In this document: positions 19,372 to 28,344 of the stretch, piece after piece | Layout: each line of letters opens with the position of its first letter | Numbering within the stretch: position 1 is the stretch's first letter | Assembly (NCBI RefSeq): GCF_003635115.1 | Contig: NZ_RBXJ01000001.1 | Location: 868,001 to 932,000 of the forward strand | DNA from: Microbacterium sp. AG1240 | GTDB taxonomy: Bacteria > Actinomycetota > Actinomycetes > Actinomycetales > Microbacteriaceae | Reading direction: 5' to 3' | DNA: 64,000 bases | Notes under the pieces: model-generated | Told to the model about the DNA's origin: nothing | Seen by the model: the letters and a program-made list of their open reading frames with translations, nothing else | Databases searched by the model: none | Translations under genes and position numbers: made by a program

Positions 19372-20201
19372 AGCGCCTCGATGACGCGCGCGAGCAGGGC
19401 GGAGATCACGGGCTCGGCCTCACGGCCGGCCTCGAGCACCTCTTCGTGGCTCAACGGCGTGGTCTGGATACCGGCGGCGAGGTTCGTGATGAGCGAGAAG
19501 CCGAGGATCTCCATGCCCGCCTGGCGGGCGGCGATCGCCTCGAGAGCGGTCGACATGCCGACGATGTGGCCGCCGATGGTCTTGGCCATCTGCACCTCGG
19601 CGGGCGTCTCGTAGTGGGGGCCGCGGAACTGGCAGTACACGCCCTCGTCGAGAGTCGGGTCGATCGTGCGTGCGAGGTCGCGCAGCCTCGGGGAGTACAG
19701 GTCGGTCAGATCGACGAAGGTCGCTCCCTCGAGGGGCGAGGCGGCGGTGAGGTTGATGTGGTCGCTGATGAGCACCGGCTGCCCGGGCGTCCACGTCTCG
19801 CGGATACCACCGGCGCCGTTGGTGAGGATCATGGTGGACGCGCCGGATGCTGCGGCCGTGCGCACGCTGTGGACGACCCGGCGCACGCCGTGGTTCTCGT
19901 AGAAGTGCGTGCGGGCTCCGATCACGAGCACGTGCTTACCCGCGGGGGTGCGGACGCTCCGCAGCGTGCCGACGTGCCCGGCGAGAGCCGGAGCGCTGAA
20001 CCCGGTGACCTCCGTCGCAGGGAACGATGCGACGTTCTCGCCGATGAGCTCGGCGGCGCGTCCCCACCCGCTTCCGAGAGTGACGGCGATGTCGTGGCGC
20101 TCGACGCCGGTGAGGCGTGCGATGTCGGCGGCGGCGGTGGCGGCGATCTCGAACGGATCGGCCGTGGGGTCATCGAGAGGGTTCTCGGCAGATGAGGACA
20201 T
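19368..20201 (-). CDS. Purine-nucleoside phosphorylase (trimeric type)
   Basis: Phosphorolysis of (deoxy)inosine and (deoxy)guanosine to the base and pentose-1-phosphate. The 277 residues follow the trimeric PNP family: phosphate-binding VTLGSGWGRA, the His of GARTHFYENHG, NGAGGIRETWTPG, and the late base-binding QFRGPHYETPAEVQ and GFSLITNLAAGI segments. It takes the inosine made by Add and passes the sugar phosphate to the mutase encoded downstream. A leaderless-type promoter precedes it. Confidence 0.95.
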   Translation of the reverse strand: MSSSAENPLDDPTADPFEIAATAAADIARLTGVERHDIAVTLGSGWGRAAELIGENVASFPATEVTGFSAPALAGHVGTLRSVRTPAGKHVLVIGARTHFYENHGVRRVVHSVRTAAASGASTMILTNGAGGIRETWTPGQPVLISDHINLTAASPLEGATFVDLTDLYSPRLRDLARTIDPTLDEGVYCQFRGPHYETPAEVQMAKTIGGHIVGMSTALEAIAARQAGMEILGFSLITNLAAGIQTTPLSHEEVLEAGREAEPVISALLARVIEAL

Positions 20202-20213
20202 GAGCCCACTCTA
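20202..20213 (-). promoter_or_regulatory. Leaderless-type promoter of the PNP operon
   Basis: On the minus strand TAGAGT (20213-20208) is six bases before the ATG at 20201, with no Shine-Dalgarno sequence. Confidence 0.5.
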
Positions 20214-20263
20214 GGAATCGCCGCGTTTCGTCGCCACACGCGACGCGCGACAGAATGGAGTAC

Positions 20264-21715
20264 ATGTCCTCTCTCAGCTTCGAGCGAACCCAGCGCGTCG
20301 CCATCATCGGCGGTGGCCCCGGCGGTTACGAAGCGGCGCTCGCCGCCGCCCAGCTCGGAGCCGAGGTGACCCTCGTCGAGCGCGCGAGCGTCGGTGGCGC
20401 CGCGGTCATGACCGACGTCGTGCCGTCGAAGACCCTCATCGCCACGGCCGATGCCGCGGTCGCGATCAAGGGCGCGAGCGCCCTGGGGGTTCAGCTGTTC
20501 GCGAAGGGTGGCGACGGCAAGCCGCTGCAGCCCGAGGTCGCCATCAACCTCGCGGCCGTGAACACCCGGCTGCTCTCCCTCGCCCGCCAGCAGTCCGACG
20601 ACATGCGTGCCTCGCTCGTGGAGGCCGGTGTGCGCATCGTCTCCGGGCACGGTCGCCTCGAGGGCGACTCCGCCGTCGTGATCGCCACCGAGCCGGGCGG
20701 CACCGACTTCGACCGCGTCGAGGCCGACACGCTGCTCGTCTCCGTCGGTTCGTCGCCGCGCGAGCTGCCCTCCGCCAAGCCCGATGGCGACCGCATCCTC
20801 ACCTGGACCCAGCTCTACGGCATGCGTTCGCTGCCGAAGCACCTGATCGTCGTCGGCTCCGGCGTCACCGGTGCCGAGTTCGCCTCGGCCTACATGAACC
20901 TCGGGTCGAAGGTCACGCTCGTCTCCAGCCGCGACCAGGTGCTCCCCGGAGAGGACTCCGACGCCGCGGCCGTGCTCGAGAAGGTGTTCGAGCGCGGCGG
21001 CATGACGCTGCTGTCGAAGGCGCGCGCCGAGAGCGTGGTGAACACCGGCGACGGCGTCGTCGTGACCCTCGCCGACGGGCGGACGGTCGAGGGAAGCCAC
21101 TGCCTCATGGCGGTCGGCTCGATTCCCAACACCGCCGGCATCGGACTCGAGGAGGCCGGCGTGCAGCTGACCTCGTCGGGCAACATCCGGGTGAACCGTG
21201 TCGCGCGCACCTCCGTGCCGAACATCTACGCGGCCGGCGACTGCACCACGTTCGTGCCGCTGGCGTCGGTCGCCTCCATGCAGGGCCGCACCGCGATCTT
21301 CCACGCGCTGGGCGACGTGGTCATCCCGCTCGAGCGCCGCCGCATCTCGGCGAACATCTTCACCGCACCCGAGATCGCCACCGTCGGCTGGTCGGAGCAG
21401 GACATCGCCGACGGACGTATCGACGGGGTCGTGCGCAAGCTCCCGCTCTCGGCGAACCCGCGCGCGAAGATGCAGGGCATCAAAGACGGCTTCGTCAAGA
21501 TCATCGCCCGGCAGGGGAGCGGTACCGTCATCGGCGGCGTCATCGTCGGCCCCCGCGCGTCGGAGCTCATCTACCCGATCGCGATCGCCGTCGAACGACG
21601 TCTCACGATCGACCAGGTCTCCCGTGTGTTCGCCGTCTATCCGTCGCTGTCGGCGAGCATCACCGATGCGACCCGGGCGATGCACGTCGTCGACCGCAAC
21701 GACCTCGACTCCTGA
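20264..21715 (+). CDS. LpdA-type FAD-dependent NAD(P)H:quinone reductase
   Basis: Two-dinucleotide-binding flavoprotein of the class I pyridine nucleotide-disulfide family, 483 residues from the ATG at 20264 (another in-frame ATG lies at 20255). The N-terminal FAD motif is VAIIGGGPGGYEAALAAAQLG and the NAD(P) motif is IVVGSGVTGAEFASAYMNLG. Where lipoamide dehydrogenases have the redox CxxxxC, this protein reads GGAAVMTDVVPSKT with no cysteine, so it cannot be a disulfide reductase. That matches M. tuberculosis LpdA (Rv3303c), a quinone reductase encoded near the same purine genes. Confidence 0.88.
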   Translation: MSSLSFERTQRVAIIGGGPGGYEAALAAAQLGAEVTLVERASVGGAAVMTDVVPSKTLIATADAAVAIKGASALGVQLFAKGGDGKPLQPEVAINLAAVNTRLLSLARQQSDDMRASLVEAGVRIVSGHGRLEGDSAVVIATEPGGTDFDRVEADTLLVSVGSSPRELPSAKPDGDRILTWTQLYGMRSLPKHLIVVGSGVTGAEFASAYMNLGSKVTLVSSRDQVLPGEDSDAAAVLEKVFERGGMTLLSKARAESVVNTGDGVVVTLADGRTVEGSHCLMAVGSIPNTAGIGLEEAGVQLTSSGNIRVNRVARTSVPNIYAAGDCTTFVPLASVASMQGRTAIFHALGDVVIPLERRRISANIFTAPEIATVGWSEQDIADGRIDGVVRKLPLSANPRAKMQGIKDGFVKIIARQGSGTVIGGVIVGPRASELIYPIAIAVERRLTIDQVSRVFAVYPSLSASITDATRAMHVVDRNDLDS

Positions 21716-21803
21716 GGCGAGGCGGCCGCGCGCCGCCTCCGCCCGTCCCTGCGCCGGCGCGCCCGCGCTCGCTTCCGTGCGCTCCGTCCCTGCCGGCGGC
21801 ACT

Positions 21804-21977
21804 AACTCAGGATGAAAGGGCTGCCATCTGCGCGACACGCCGCCTGGGCGGCCGTGTCGCCGCGCTCATCCTGAGTTCGTGCGGGGAGAGGTCTTCTCCC
21901 GGTCGCCGGCGGGCCGGCGTAGGCCGGCTCTGCACACCCATCCGCGCAGCCGCACCCCGGCCCGGCGGGTGGGACAG
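21804..21977. repeat. Palindromic module, copy 1
   Basis: Arms AACTCAGGATGA (21804-21815) and TCATCCTGAGTT (21866-21877) are perfect inverted repeats. Inside, GCGACACG pairs with CGTGTCGC, so the whole 74 bases can fold. A second hairpin, GGGAGA with TCTCCC, occupies 21884-21900. A 36-base tail at 21942-21977 is repeated exactly in copy 2. Confidence 0.85.
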
Positions 21978-22076
21978 TTCGGCGGATGGCTCGCTCCGCC
22001 CGGTGGCCGCTCCGTATCCGCCCCGTGTCTGCCGCCGATGCGTCCGTCCCTCTCGGCTCCGCCCGCCCATCGCACC

Positions 22077-22249
22077 AACTCAGGATGAGAGGGGTGCCCT
22101 ATTGGCGACACGCCGCGCGGGCGGTTGTGCCGCCGCGTTCATCCTGAGTTCGTGCGGGGAGAGGTGTTCTCCCGGCCGACGGCGGGCTGTCCTGGCCGCC
22201 CCGGCAGGTCCACCCGCGCAGCCGCACCCCGGCCCGGCGGGTGGGACAG
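22077..22249. repeat. Palindromic module, copy 2
   Basis: Same layout as copy 1, shifted by 273 bp: arms at 22077-22088 and 22139-22150, small hairpin at 22157-22173 and the identical 36-base tail at 22214-22249. The loop sequence between the main arms differs between copies while the arms do not. Related tail fragments recur near 22325 and 22395. Confidence 0.85.
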
Positions 22250-22458
22250 CCCGGAGGCTGGGGCGGCCCGGCACATACCACCGGCGGCTGGGGCGGCGCG
22301 GCGCGTACCCCGCAGCCGCAGCCTCACCCGCAGCCGCACCCCGGCCCGGCGCGCGCGGCAGACCGGCGGCTGGGGCGGCGCGTACCCCGGCTCCGCACCC
22401 GCAGCCGCACCCCGGCTCGGCGCGCAGGCACCCTCCGCGCCCAGGCCGGCGTGGCACC

Positions 22459-22469
22459 AACTCAGGATG
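22459..22469. repeat. Truncated third copy of the palindrome arm
   Basis: AACTCAGGATG recurs, preceded by CACC as in copy 2, but no matching TCATCCTGAGTT follows. The copy looks cut off after its left arm. Confidence 0.65.
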
Positions 22470-22532
22470 GTCTCACCGCGGGAGCGGAAAGACGCAGGTG
22501 TGGGCGGGCCCGCGCAGCATCCCCTTGAGTAC

Positions 22533-22562
22533 GGGCCGGGCCGGGCCGGGCCGGGCCGGGCC
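22533..22562. repeat. Six tandem GGGCC pentamers
   Basis: GGGCC is repeated six times without interruption, followed by CGGGCCC. The repeat ends about 50 bases after the stop codon of the carboxylase gene. Confidence 0.9.
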
Positions 22563-22614
22563 CGGGCCCAGGGACGAGGGGAGGCGGGTCGCGCGGGGCG
22601 AGGGGGCGGCCGGG

Positions 22615-24375
22615 CTACGCGATCGTGAGCAGCGTGTGACCGGCCGAGACGGTGGCGCCGGGGGTGGCGTCGATCGAGCCGATGACGCCGTCCTTGTGGG
22701 CCTGGATGGGCTGCTCCATCTTCATCGCCTCGAGCACGACGACGAGGTCGCCCTTGACGACCTGCTGTCCCTCTTCGACGGCGATCTTCACGATTGTGGC
22801 CTGCATGGGCGATTTGACCGTGTCACCGGTCGCGCCCGAGACGCCGGATGCTGCGTGCGCGCGCCGCGAGGGAGGGGCCGCCACGGGGCGTCCGGCCGGG
22901 GCCGCGGCCACGCGATCGGGGAGGTTCACCTCGAGGCGCTTGCCGCCGACCTCGACGACCACCGTGTGTCGTGCGGCCGGCACGGCGGGAGCGTCGAGCT
23001 CGCCGTCCCACGCCGGGATGTCGTTGACGAACTCGGTCTCGATCCAGCGGGTGAAGACGCCGAAGCGGCCGTCCTCGGCTGTGAAGGCGGGCTCGCGCAC
23101 GACCTTGCGGTGGAACGGCAGCACCGTCGGCAGGCCCGCGACCTCGAACTCGTCGAGCGCGCGACGCGCCCGCTCGAGGGCCTCGGCGCGGTCGCGGCCG
23201 GTGACGATGATCTTGCCGAGGAGCGAGTCGAAGGCACCGCTGACGCTGTCGCCGGCGGTGACGCCCGAGTCGAGGCGGATGCCGGGGCCGCCGAAGGTCT
23301 TGAAGACGTGGATCGGGCCCGGCTGGGGAAGGAAGCCTCGGCCCGGGTCTTCACCGTTGATGCGGAACTCGATCGAGTGGCCGGTCGGAACGGGGTCGCC
23401 GTAGTCGAGCTCCCCGCCCTCGGCGAGACGGAACTGCTCGCGCACCAGGTCGATGCCCGTGATCTCCTCGGAGACCGGGTGCTCGACCTGCAGGCGGGTG
23501 TTGACCTCGAGGAACGAGATCGTGCCGTCGGCACCGATGAGGAACTCGCACGTTCCCGCCCCGACGTATCCGACCTCGCGGAGGATCGCCTTCGACGCGC
23601 TGTAGAGGATGTCGTTCTGCTCCGGGGTGAGGAACGGCGCGGGCGCCTCCTCGACGAGCTTCTGATGACGGCGCTGCAGCGAGCAGTCGCGCGTGGAGAC
23701 GACGACGACGTTGCCCGCGGCATCCGCCAGGCACTGCGTCTCGACGTGGCGCGGCTTGTCGAGGTACTTCTCGACGAAGCACTCGCCGCGCCCGAAGGCG
23801 GTGATCGCCTCGCGGGTGGCCGAGTCGAACATCTCGGGGATCTCTTCGGCGGTGCGCGCGACCTTCAGGCCGCGCCCGCCGCCGCCGTAGGCCGCCTTGA
23901 TGGCGATCGGGAGTCCGTGCACGTCGGCGAAGGCGACGACCTCGGAGGCATCGGCGACGGGACCGGGCGTGCCCGGAGCCAGCGGCGCGCCGACCTTCTC
24001 GGCGACGTGTCGCGCGGTGACCTTGTCGCCGAGCGCTTCGATGGCGTCGGGCGAGGGGCCGATCCACACCAGGCCTGCGCCGATGACGGCGCGGGCGAAG
24101 TCGGCGTTCTCGGCGAGGAAGCCGTAGCCGGGGTGCACGGCGTCGGCACCGGAGCGTCGGGCGATCGAGAGGATCTTCTCGATCGAGAGGTAGGTCTCGG
24201 CGCTGGTGGCGCCCTCGAGGGCATAGGCCTCGTCGGCGAGACGCGCGTGGAGGGCGTCGCGGTCCTGGTCGGCGTAGACGGCGACGGACGCTTTGCCCGA
24301 GTCGCGCGCCGCGCGGATGACACGAACGGCGATCTCGCCGCGGTTCGCGATGAGCACCTTGGCGATCTTCGGCAT
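22615..24375 (-). CDS. Acyl-CoA carboxylase alpha subunit (biotin carboxylase + BCCP)
   Basis: Carboxylates its own biotin and presents it to the beta subunit (29.9 kb) to make malonyl- or methylmalonyl-CoA. The ATG at 24375 gives 586 residues. The N-terminal biotin carboxylase begins [18 protein letters not shown]; the ATP-grasp part has [14 protein letters not shown] and the active-site [14 protein letters not shown]. The C-terminal biotinyl domain has Lys552 in LEAMKMEQP. It corresponds to M. tuberculosis AccA3. A TAGGCT lies seven bases before the ATG, so translation may be leaderless or nearly so. BirA, which attaches the biotin, is encoded at 32.7 kb. Confidence 0.95.
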   Translation of the reverse strand: MPKIAKVLIANRGEIAVRVIRAARDSGKASVAVYADQDRDALHARLADEAYALEGATSAETYLSIEKILSIARRSGADAVHPGYGFLAENADFARAVIGAGLVWIGPSPDAIEALGDKVTARHVAEKVGAPLAPGTPGPVADASEVVAFADVHGLPIAIKAAYGGGGRGLKVARTAEEIPEMFDSATREAITAFGRGECFVEKYLDKPRHVETQCLADAAGNVVVVSTRDCSLQRRHQKLVEEAPAPFLTPEQNDILYSASKAILREVGYVGAGTCEFLIGADGTISFLEVNTRLQVEHPVSEEITGIDLVREQFRLAEGGELDYGDPVPTGHSIEFRINGEDPGRGFLPQPGPIHVFKTFGGPGIRLDSGVTAGDSVSGAFDSLLGKIIVTGRDRAEALERARRALDEFEVAGLPTVLPFHRKVVREPAFTAEDGRFGVFTRWIETEFVNDIPAWDGELDAPAVPAARHTVVVEVGGKRLEVNLPDRVAAAPAGRPVAAPPSRRAHAASGVSGATGDTVKSPMQATIVKIAVEEGQQVVKGDLVVVLEAMKMEQPIQAHKDGVIGSIDATPGATVSAGHTLLTIA

Positions 24376-24455
24376 AAGAGTCAGCCTATCGACGGTCTGG
24401 GGAAGGCCTTTAGCGCCACTCCACAAGAAAATGGGTGAAACGTGTCGGGTGTCTC

Positions 24456-25091
24456 TCACCGGTTCCAGAGAGAGGTCCACTCCACGTCGAGTCGGCGCAC
24501 GAGCACGCGCAGTGTCGACAGCGACATCCCGACCACGGTGGAGGGGTCGCCGTCGATCCGGTCGATGAACGCACCGCCCAGGCTGTCGACGGTGAAGGCC
24601 CCCGCGACCTGCAGCGGTTCGCCGGTCGCGACGTACGCGGCCACCTCGTCGTCGGTGACGTCGGCGGAGAAGGTCACGGATGCTTCGGCCACCGCGAATG
24701 CCTCGCGCGGCGCTTCGCCGGGCACGACGCGGAAGACGCTGTGGCCCGAGTGCAGCACGCCGGTGGCTCCCCGCATCCGATTCCACCGGGCGATCGCGGT
24801 GTCGGCGGTGTACGGCTTCCCGAGGATCTCGTCGCCGAGCGCGAACATCGAGTCGCCGCCGATCACGATGCCGTCGAAGGCGGGGTCGATTCTCTCGGCC
24901 ACATCGGCGGCCTTCCGGCGTGCGAGCAGCAGAACGTGCTCGGGCGCGGACAGGCGCCGTGCCTCGGCCGCCTCGACCTGGGCGACGGCCGCCTCCTCAT
25001 CGACCTCCGGAGCCATGGTCTCGGGTTCGATCCCCGCCTGACGCAGGAGCATCAGTCGGGCCGGGGAGGTGGAGGCGAGGCAGACGCGCAT
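24456..25091 (-). CDS. maf: Maf-family nucleotide pyrophosphatase
   Basis: House-cleaning pyrophosphatase that hydrolyses non-canonical or pyrimidine nucleoside triphosphates. From the ATG at 25091 it has 211 residues with the family start [20 protein letters not shown], the catalytic-region [18 protein letters not shown] (Asp as general base), and the C-terminal [19 protein letters not shown]. The frame is open further upstream but the leaderless -10 fixes the start. It lies 80 bases upstream of accA; Maf also neighbours accD5-accE5 in M. tuberculosis. Confidence 0.92.
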   Translation of the reverse strand: MRVCLASTSPARLMLLRQAGIEPETMAPEVDEEAAVAQVEAAEARRLSAPEHVLLLARRKAADVAERIDPAFDGIVIGGDSMFALGDEILGKPYTADTAIARWNRMRGATGVLHSGHSVFRVVPGEAPREAFAVAEASVTFSADVTDDEVAAYVATGEPLQVAGAFTVDSLGGAFIDRIDGDPSTVVGMSLSTLRVLVRRLDVEWTSLWNR

Positions 25092-25103
25092 GCCTCGACG
25101 GTA
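25092..25103 (-). promoter_or_regulatory. Leaderless-type promoter of maf
   Basis: On the minus strand TACCGT (25103-25098) stands six bases before the ATG at 25091. Confidence 0.45.
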
Positions 25104-25164
25104 CCCGGGCGATCCGCGACGCGTCGCGGTCGCCGCGGCGGTCGCGACGTGAAAAGCTCGGGGG

Positions 25165-26439
25165 ATGCAATCAGGAGATCTCGTCGACCTCGACGTCACG
25201 GGGGTCGCCCACGGCGGCGTCTTCGTGGCCAGACACGAAGGCCGGGTCGTGTTCGTCCCCGACGCCATCCCCGGCGAGCGGGTGCGCGCACGGCTCACCG
25301 ACACGTCGAAGTCGTCGTTCTGGCGGGCCGAGGCCCTGGAGATCCTGGATGCGTCGCCCGACCGTCGTGCGCACGTCTGGGGCGCGGCCGACATCTCGGT
25401 CGCTCCGGAGCGCCGCGCCGGGGGCGCCGACTTCGGTCACATCGCGCTCGCCCGTCAGCGGCAGCTGAAGCTCGACGTCTTCGCCGACGCCCTGCAGCGC
25501 ATCGGGCGATTCACCGACTTCCCCGTGACGATGGAGGAGCCCTCGGCCGGCGCGCTCACGGCCGAGACCGCCGACGGCACCGGGTGGCGCACCCGCGTCA
25601 GCCTCCACGTCGACGACGAGGGCCGCGTCGGCCCCTACGCTCCGCGCAGCAACACGGTCATCGAGGTCGACGACCTTCCGCTCGCGACCGCGGCCGTCGA
25701 ACGCGCAGCCCTCGGCCTGCGCTCCGGAGCCTCCGGCCGCATCGACCTGGTGCAGCCCGCGGACGGCCGCGTGCGCGTGCTCGCCCGACCCGACTCCGAG
25801 CGCCGCGCGCCGGGCATGCCGGAGGTCGTCGTCGAGCGCGTCGGCGACCGCGAGTTCCGAGTCGACGACCGGGGCTTCTGGCAGGTGCACCGCCTGGCCG
25901 CGAACACCCTCACCCGCATGGTGAGCGAGGAGCTCGGCCGGATCGATCCCGACGCCTGGCACCTCGACCTCTACGGCGGAGTCGGACTCTTCGCCGCGAC
26001 GCTCGGCGACCTCGGCGGCCCGACGACGCGGGTGACGTCGGTCGAGTCCGACGCACGTGCCACCGAGCACGCCGGTGAGAACCTCGCGGAGTGGGTCGGA
26101 GCCCGGGCCGAGACCGCACGCGTCGACCGCTTCGTCTCGAAGCTCTCGGCCGAAGCATCCCCCCGTGAGCGCGAGCGGCTCTCGCAGGGCGTCGTGCTCC
26201 TCGACCCGCCGCGCGCCGGAGCCGGTCGCGAGGTCGTGCGGGGGATCGCCGCACTCTCGCCCGCGGTCATCGCCTACGTCGCCTGCGATCCGGTGGCCCT
26301 CGCTCGCGACCTCCGCACGTTCGCCGACCTCGGCTACTCCGCCCGTCGCGGGGTGCGTGCCGTCGACCTGTTCCCGAACTCCCACCACGTCGAGGCGCTC
26401 GCCGTGCTGGAGCGCGACACGGATACGATGTCGGCATGA
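25165..26439 (+). CDS. TrmA/RlmD-type RNA (uracil-C5) methyltransferase
   Basis: SAM-dependent m5U methyltransferase of rRNA or tRNA, 424 residues. The N-terminal TRAM domain (about 1-60) reads DLDVTGVAHGGVFVARHEGRV. The catalytic domain has GFWQVH, the SAM loop LDLYGGVGLFAATL, the LLDPPRAGAGREV motif, catalytic Cys in AYVACDPVALARDL and the terminal HHVEALAVLER with the proton-abstracting Glu. The iron-sulfur cysteines of RlmD are not obvious. It diverges from maf with 73 bases between starts, and its stop overlaps the next start (ATGA). Target uridine cannot be told. Confidence 0.9.
   Translation: MQSGDLVDLDVTGVAHGGVFVARHEGRVVFVPDAIPGERVRARLTDTSKSSFWRAEALEILDASPDRRAHVWGAADISVAPERRAGGADFGHIALARQRQLKLDVFADALQRIGRFTDFPVTMEEPSAGALTAETADGTGWRTRVSLHVDDEGRVGPYAPRSNTVIEVDDLPLATAAVERAALGLRSGASGRIDLVQPADGRVRVLARPDSERRAPGMPEVVVERVGDREFRVDDRGFWQVHRLAANTLTRMVSEELGRIDPDAWHLDLYGGVGLFAATLGDLGGPTTRVTSVESDARATEHAGENLAEWVGARAETARVDRFVSKLSAEASPRERERLSQGVVLLDPPRAGAGREVVRGIAALSPAVIAYVACDPVALARDLRTFADLGYSARRGVRAVDLFPNSHHVEALAVLERDTDTMSA
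26424..26435 (+). promoter_or_regulatory. Possible leaderless promoter of the response regulator
   Basis: TACGAT (26424-26429) is six bases before the ATG at 26436, inside the end of the methyltransferase gene. Because the two genes overlap by 4 bases the site may be fortuitous, or it may allow independent expression of the signalling genes. Confidence 0.35.
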
Positions 26440-27098
26440 CGCGAGTCGCGCTGATCGACGATCACGAGTCGGTGCGACTCGGCCTGGAGGCCGCCTGCGC
26501 CGGCGAAGAATCGACCGCGGTGGTCTTCTCCGGAAGCAACGTGACCGAATACCTGCAGTGGCGTCTGGCCGGCGATGAATCGCCCGCCGACGTCGTCGTG
26601 CTCGACCTCACGCTCGGCGACGGCACGACGGTCGCCGAGAACGTGCAGCGTCTCGTGGGCGACGGATCGAGCGTGCTGATCCACAGCGTCGCCGACCGCC
26701 CCGCCGCCGTGCGCGAGGCGTTGTCGTCGGGGGCCGCCGGAATCGTGAGCAAGGCGTCGCCGATCCACGAAGTGATCGGCGCCATCCTCACGGTCGCTCG
26801 TGGTGAGCTGTTGAACAACGTCGAGTGGGCCAGTGCCGTCGAGGGCGACCGCGAGTTCGCCGACGCACAGCTGTCCGTGCGCGAGCGCGAGGTGTTGCGG
26901 CTCTACGCGGCCGGGCTCCCGCTCAAGGTCGTCGCCGATCGGCTGGGTGTGGCGTATTCAACTGCCAAGGAGAACATCACCCGGGTCAGGGTCAAGTACG
27001 TCGAGGTCGGCAGGCCCGCCCCGACGAAGATCGACCTGCGACTGCGGGCCATGGAGGACGGCATCATCGGTCCGTCCGACGGAGAACGCCATGGCTGA
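26436..27098 (+). CDS. LuxR/NarL-family response regulator
   Basis: A 220-residue regulator. The receiver domain (1-125) has the acidic pair in ALIDDHESVRLG, phospho-acceptor Asp57 in VVVLDLTLGDG and the conserved Lys in GIVSKASP. The C-terminal LuxR helix-turn-helix has LSVREREVLRLYAAGLPLKVVADRLGVA with the recognition helix around STAKENITRVR. It is followed, with an 8-base overlap, by its presumed histidine kinase. The signal and target genes are unknown. Confidence 0.92.
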   Translation: MTRVALIDDHESVRLGLEAACAGEESTAVVFSGSNVTEYLQWRLAGDESPADVVVLDLTLGDGTTVAENVQRLVGDGSSVLIHSVADRPAAVREALSSGAAGIVSKASPIHEVIGAILTVARGELLNNVEWASAVEGDREFADAQLSVREREVLRLYAAGLPLKVVADRLGVAYSTAKENITRVRVKYVEVGRPAPTKIDLRLRAMEDGIIGPSDGERHG

Positions 27099-28344
27099 AG
27101 CGGGCAGGTCGGTGCTCAACGAGGCGTGGGGGCGCATCCCTCACACTCGTGAGACCGCGGAAGGATACGGATCCTTCACCCGCACCCGCATCGAGCGCGT
27201 CAGCGAGCTGCTGATCGGTTCGGGCAGCTTCGTGTTCGCGCTGCAGGCGTTCGTCGCGGCCCTGGGCCCGGGCGACGAGCGCGACGGCTGGCACACGCCG
27301 CTGGTCGCGGCCGTCTTCCTTCCCCTCGCCGCGATGATCGTGGCGTGCTTGGTGGGCCGATTCGCGCGGGTCTTCGCGGGTGTGTTCGTCGTCGTCTACA
27401 TCGCGGTGCTCGCGCTCTGGCCGATCGCGACGGTGGGGTCGCAGCCGTCACCGACCGAAGAGCCGTGGACCTTCTATCTGCTGACGGTGGCCACCGCCGC
27501 CACCGTCGTCGCCCTCCCGCTCTCCCTGCAGATCGCCGTGAACATCGCGGCGCCGCTGCTGTTCGGGCTCACCCGCCTCATCCAGGGCGACTTCGACGAC
27601 GCTTTCTTCGTGCCCGTCGGGCTCGACGTGTCGTTCGCCATCATCCTCGGCAGCGTCCTGGTGGTGCTGGGGTGGACGTACCGCTCCGTCGCCGCGAACG
27701 TCGACGAGACCCGGGCGCGCGCGGTCGCGAGCTACGCCGCGGCCGCGGCCGCAGCGGCCACCGAACGCGAGCGCGTGGCGGTCGCAGCCCTCATGCACGA
27801 CAGTGTGCTCGGCGCTCTCCTCGCCGCCGAACGCGCCGGCACGCCGCGCGAGCGCACGCTCGCCGTCAGCATGGCCCGGGAGGCCCTCACCCGCCTTGCT
27901 AATGCCGAGAAGGACGCGTGGGAGGGCAGTGACGAACCGGTGGATGCTGCGCACCTGGCCGACGAGATCGAGGCGGCCGCGCGCGAGATGGGCGTCGACA
28001 CCGCCGTCGTGCGTCGGCTCGACGACGAGACGCCGCGTGTTCCGGGACGCGTCGCGCGTGCGCTGGTGCTTGCGGCCATGCAGGCCGTCGCCAACGCCGT
28101 GCAGCACGCCGACGCCGCGGGGCTCCGGGTGGAGTTGCGCGGACGCGCGGAACCCGGCGGCGTCACGGTGCGGGTGCGCGACGCGGGCGGCGGGTTCGAC
28201 ATCGACCTCATCCCCGACGACCGTCTGGGTATCCGCGGGTCGATCCAGGCGCGCGTGACCGCGGTCGGCGGGCGCACCGAGATCGAATCGGGGGCGACCG
28301 GCACGACCGTCACCCTCCACTGGGAAAGCGGTGATCGCTGGTGA
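27091..28344 (+). CDS. Membrane sensor histidine kinase (HisKA_3 type)
   Basis: Starts at the ATG at 27091, overlapping the regulator's stop by 8 bases; 417 residues. About six transmembrane segments span residues 40-195 with no sizeable external sensor domain. Then comes an alanine-rich helix and the dimerisation/phosphoacceptor motif RERVAVAALMHDSVLGALL with His236, followed by an ATPase domain with N box AMQAVANAVQHADAAG and glycine boxes RDAGGGF and RLGIRGSI. It is an intramembrane-sensing kinase by layout and the cognate partner of the preceding regulator. Confidence 0.9.
   Translation: MAEAGRSVLNEAWGRIPHTRETAEGYGSFTRTRIERVSELLIGSGSFVFALQAFVAALGPGDERDGWHTPLVAAVFLPLAAMIVACLVGRFARVFAGVFVVVYIAVLALWPIATVGSQPSPTEEPWTFYLLTVATAATVVALPLSLQIAVNIAAPLLFGLTRLIQGDFDDAFFVPVGLDVSFAIILGSVLVVLGWTYRSVAANVDETRARAVASYAAAAAAAATERERVAVAALMHDSVLGALLAAERAGTPRERTLAVSMAREALTRLANAEKDAWEGSDEPVDAAHLADEIEAAAREMGVDTAVVRRLDDETPRVPGRVARALVLAAMQAVANAVQHADAAGLRVELRGRAEPGGVTVRVRDAGGGFDIDLIPDDRLGIRGSIQARVTAVGGRTEIESGATGTTVTLHWESGDRW

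Larger units (their letters stand above)
21716..22614. other. 899-bp non-coding interval made of repeats
   Basis: No convincing gene is present between the convergent flavoprotein and carboxylase genes; long open frames here are GC-driven shadows. It contains two copies of a 273-bp module (palindromic hairpin, a small GGGAGA/TCTCCC hairpin, a 36-bp identical tail), further degraded copies of the tail, a truncated third palindrome arm and a pentamer repeat. Individual parts are listed separately. Confidence 0.75.

Noticed and set aside
21804-22469. Possible CRISPR array because of the repeated units.
   Set aside because: Only two full units, a 273-bp period, no short regular spacers and no cas genes nearby.
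22003-24438. An 811-codon plus-strand frame across the repeat interval and the carboxylase gene.
   Set aside because: It is antisense to the unmistakable biotin carboxylase and low in complexity; a GC-codon shadow.
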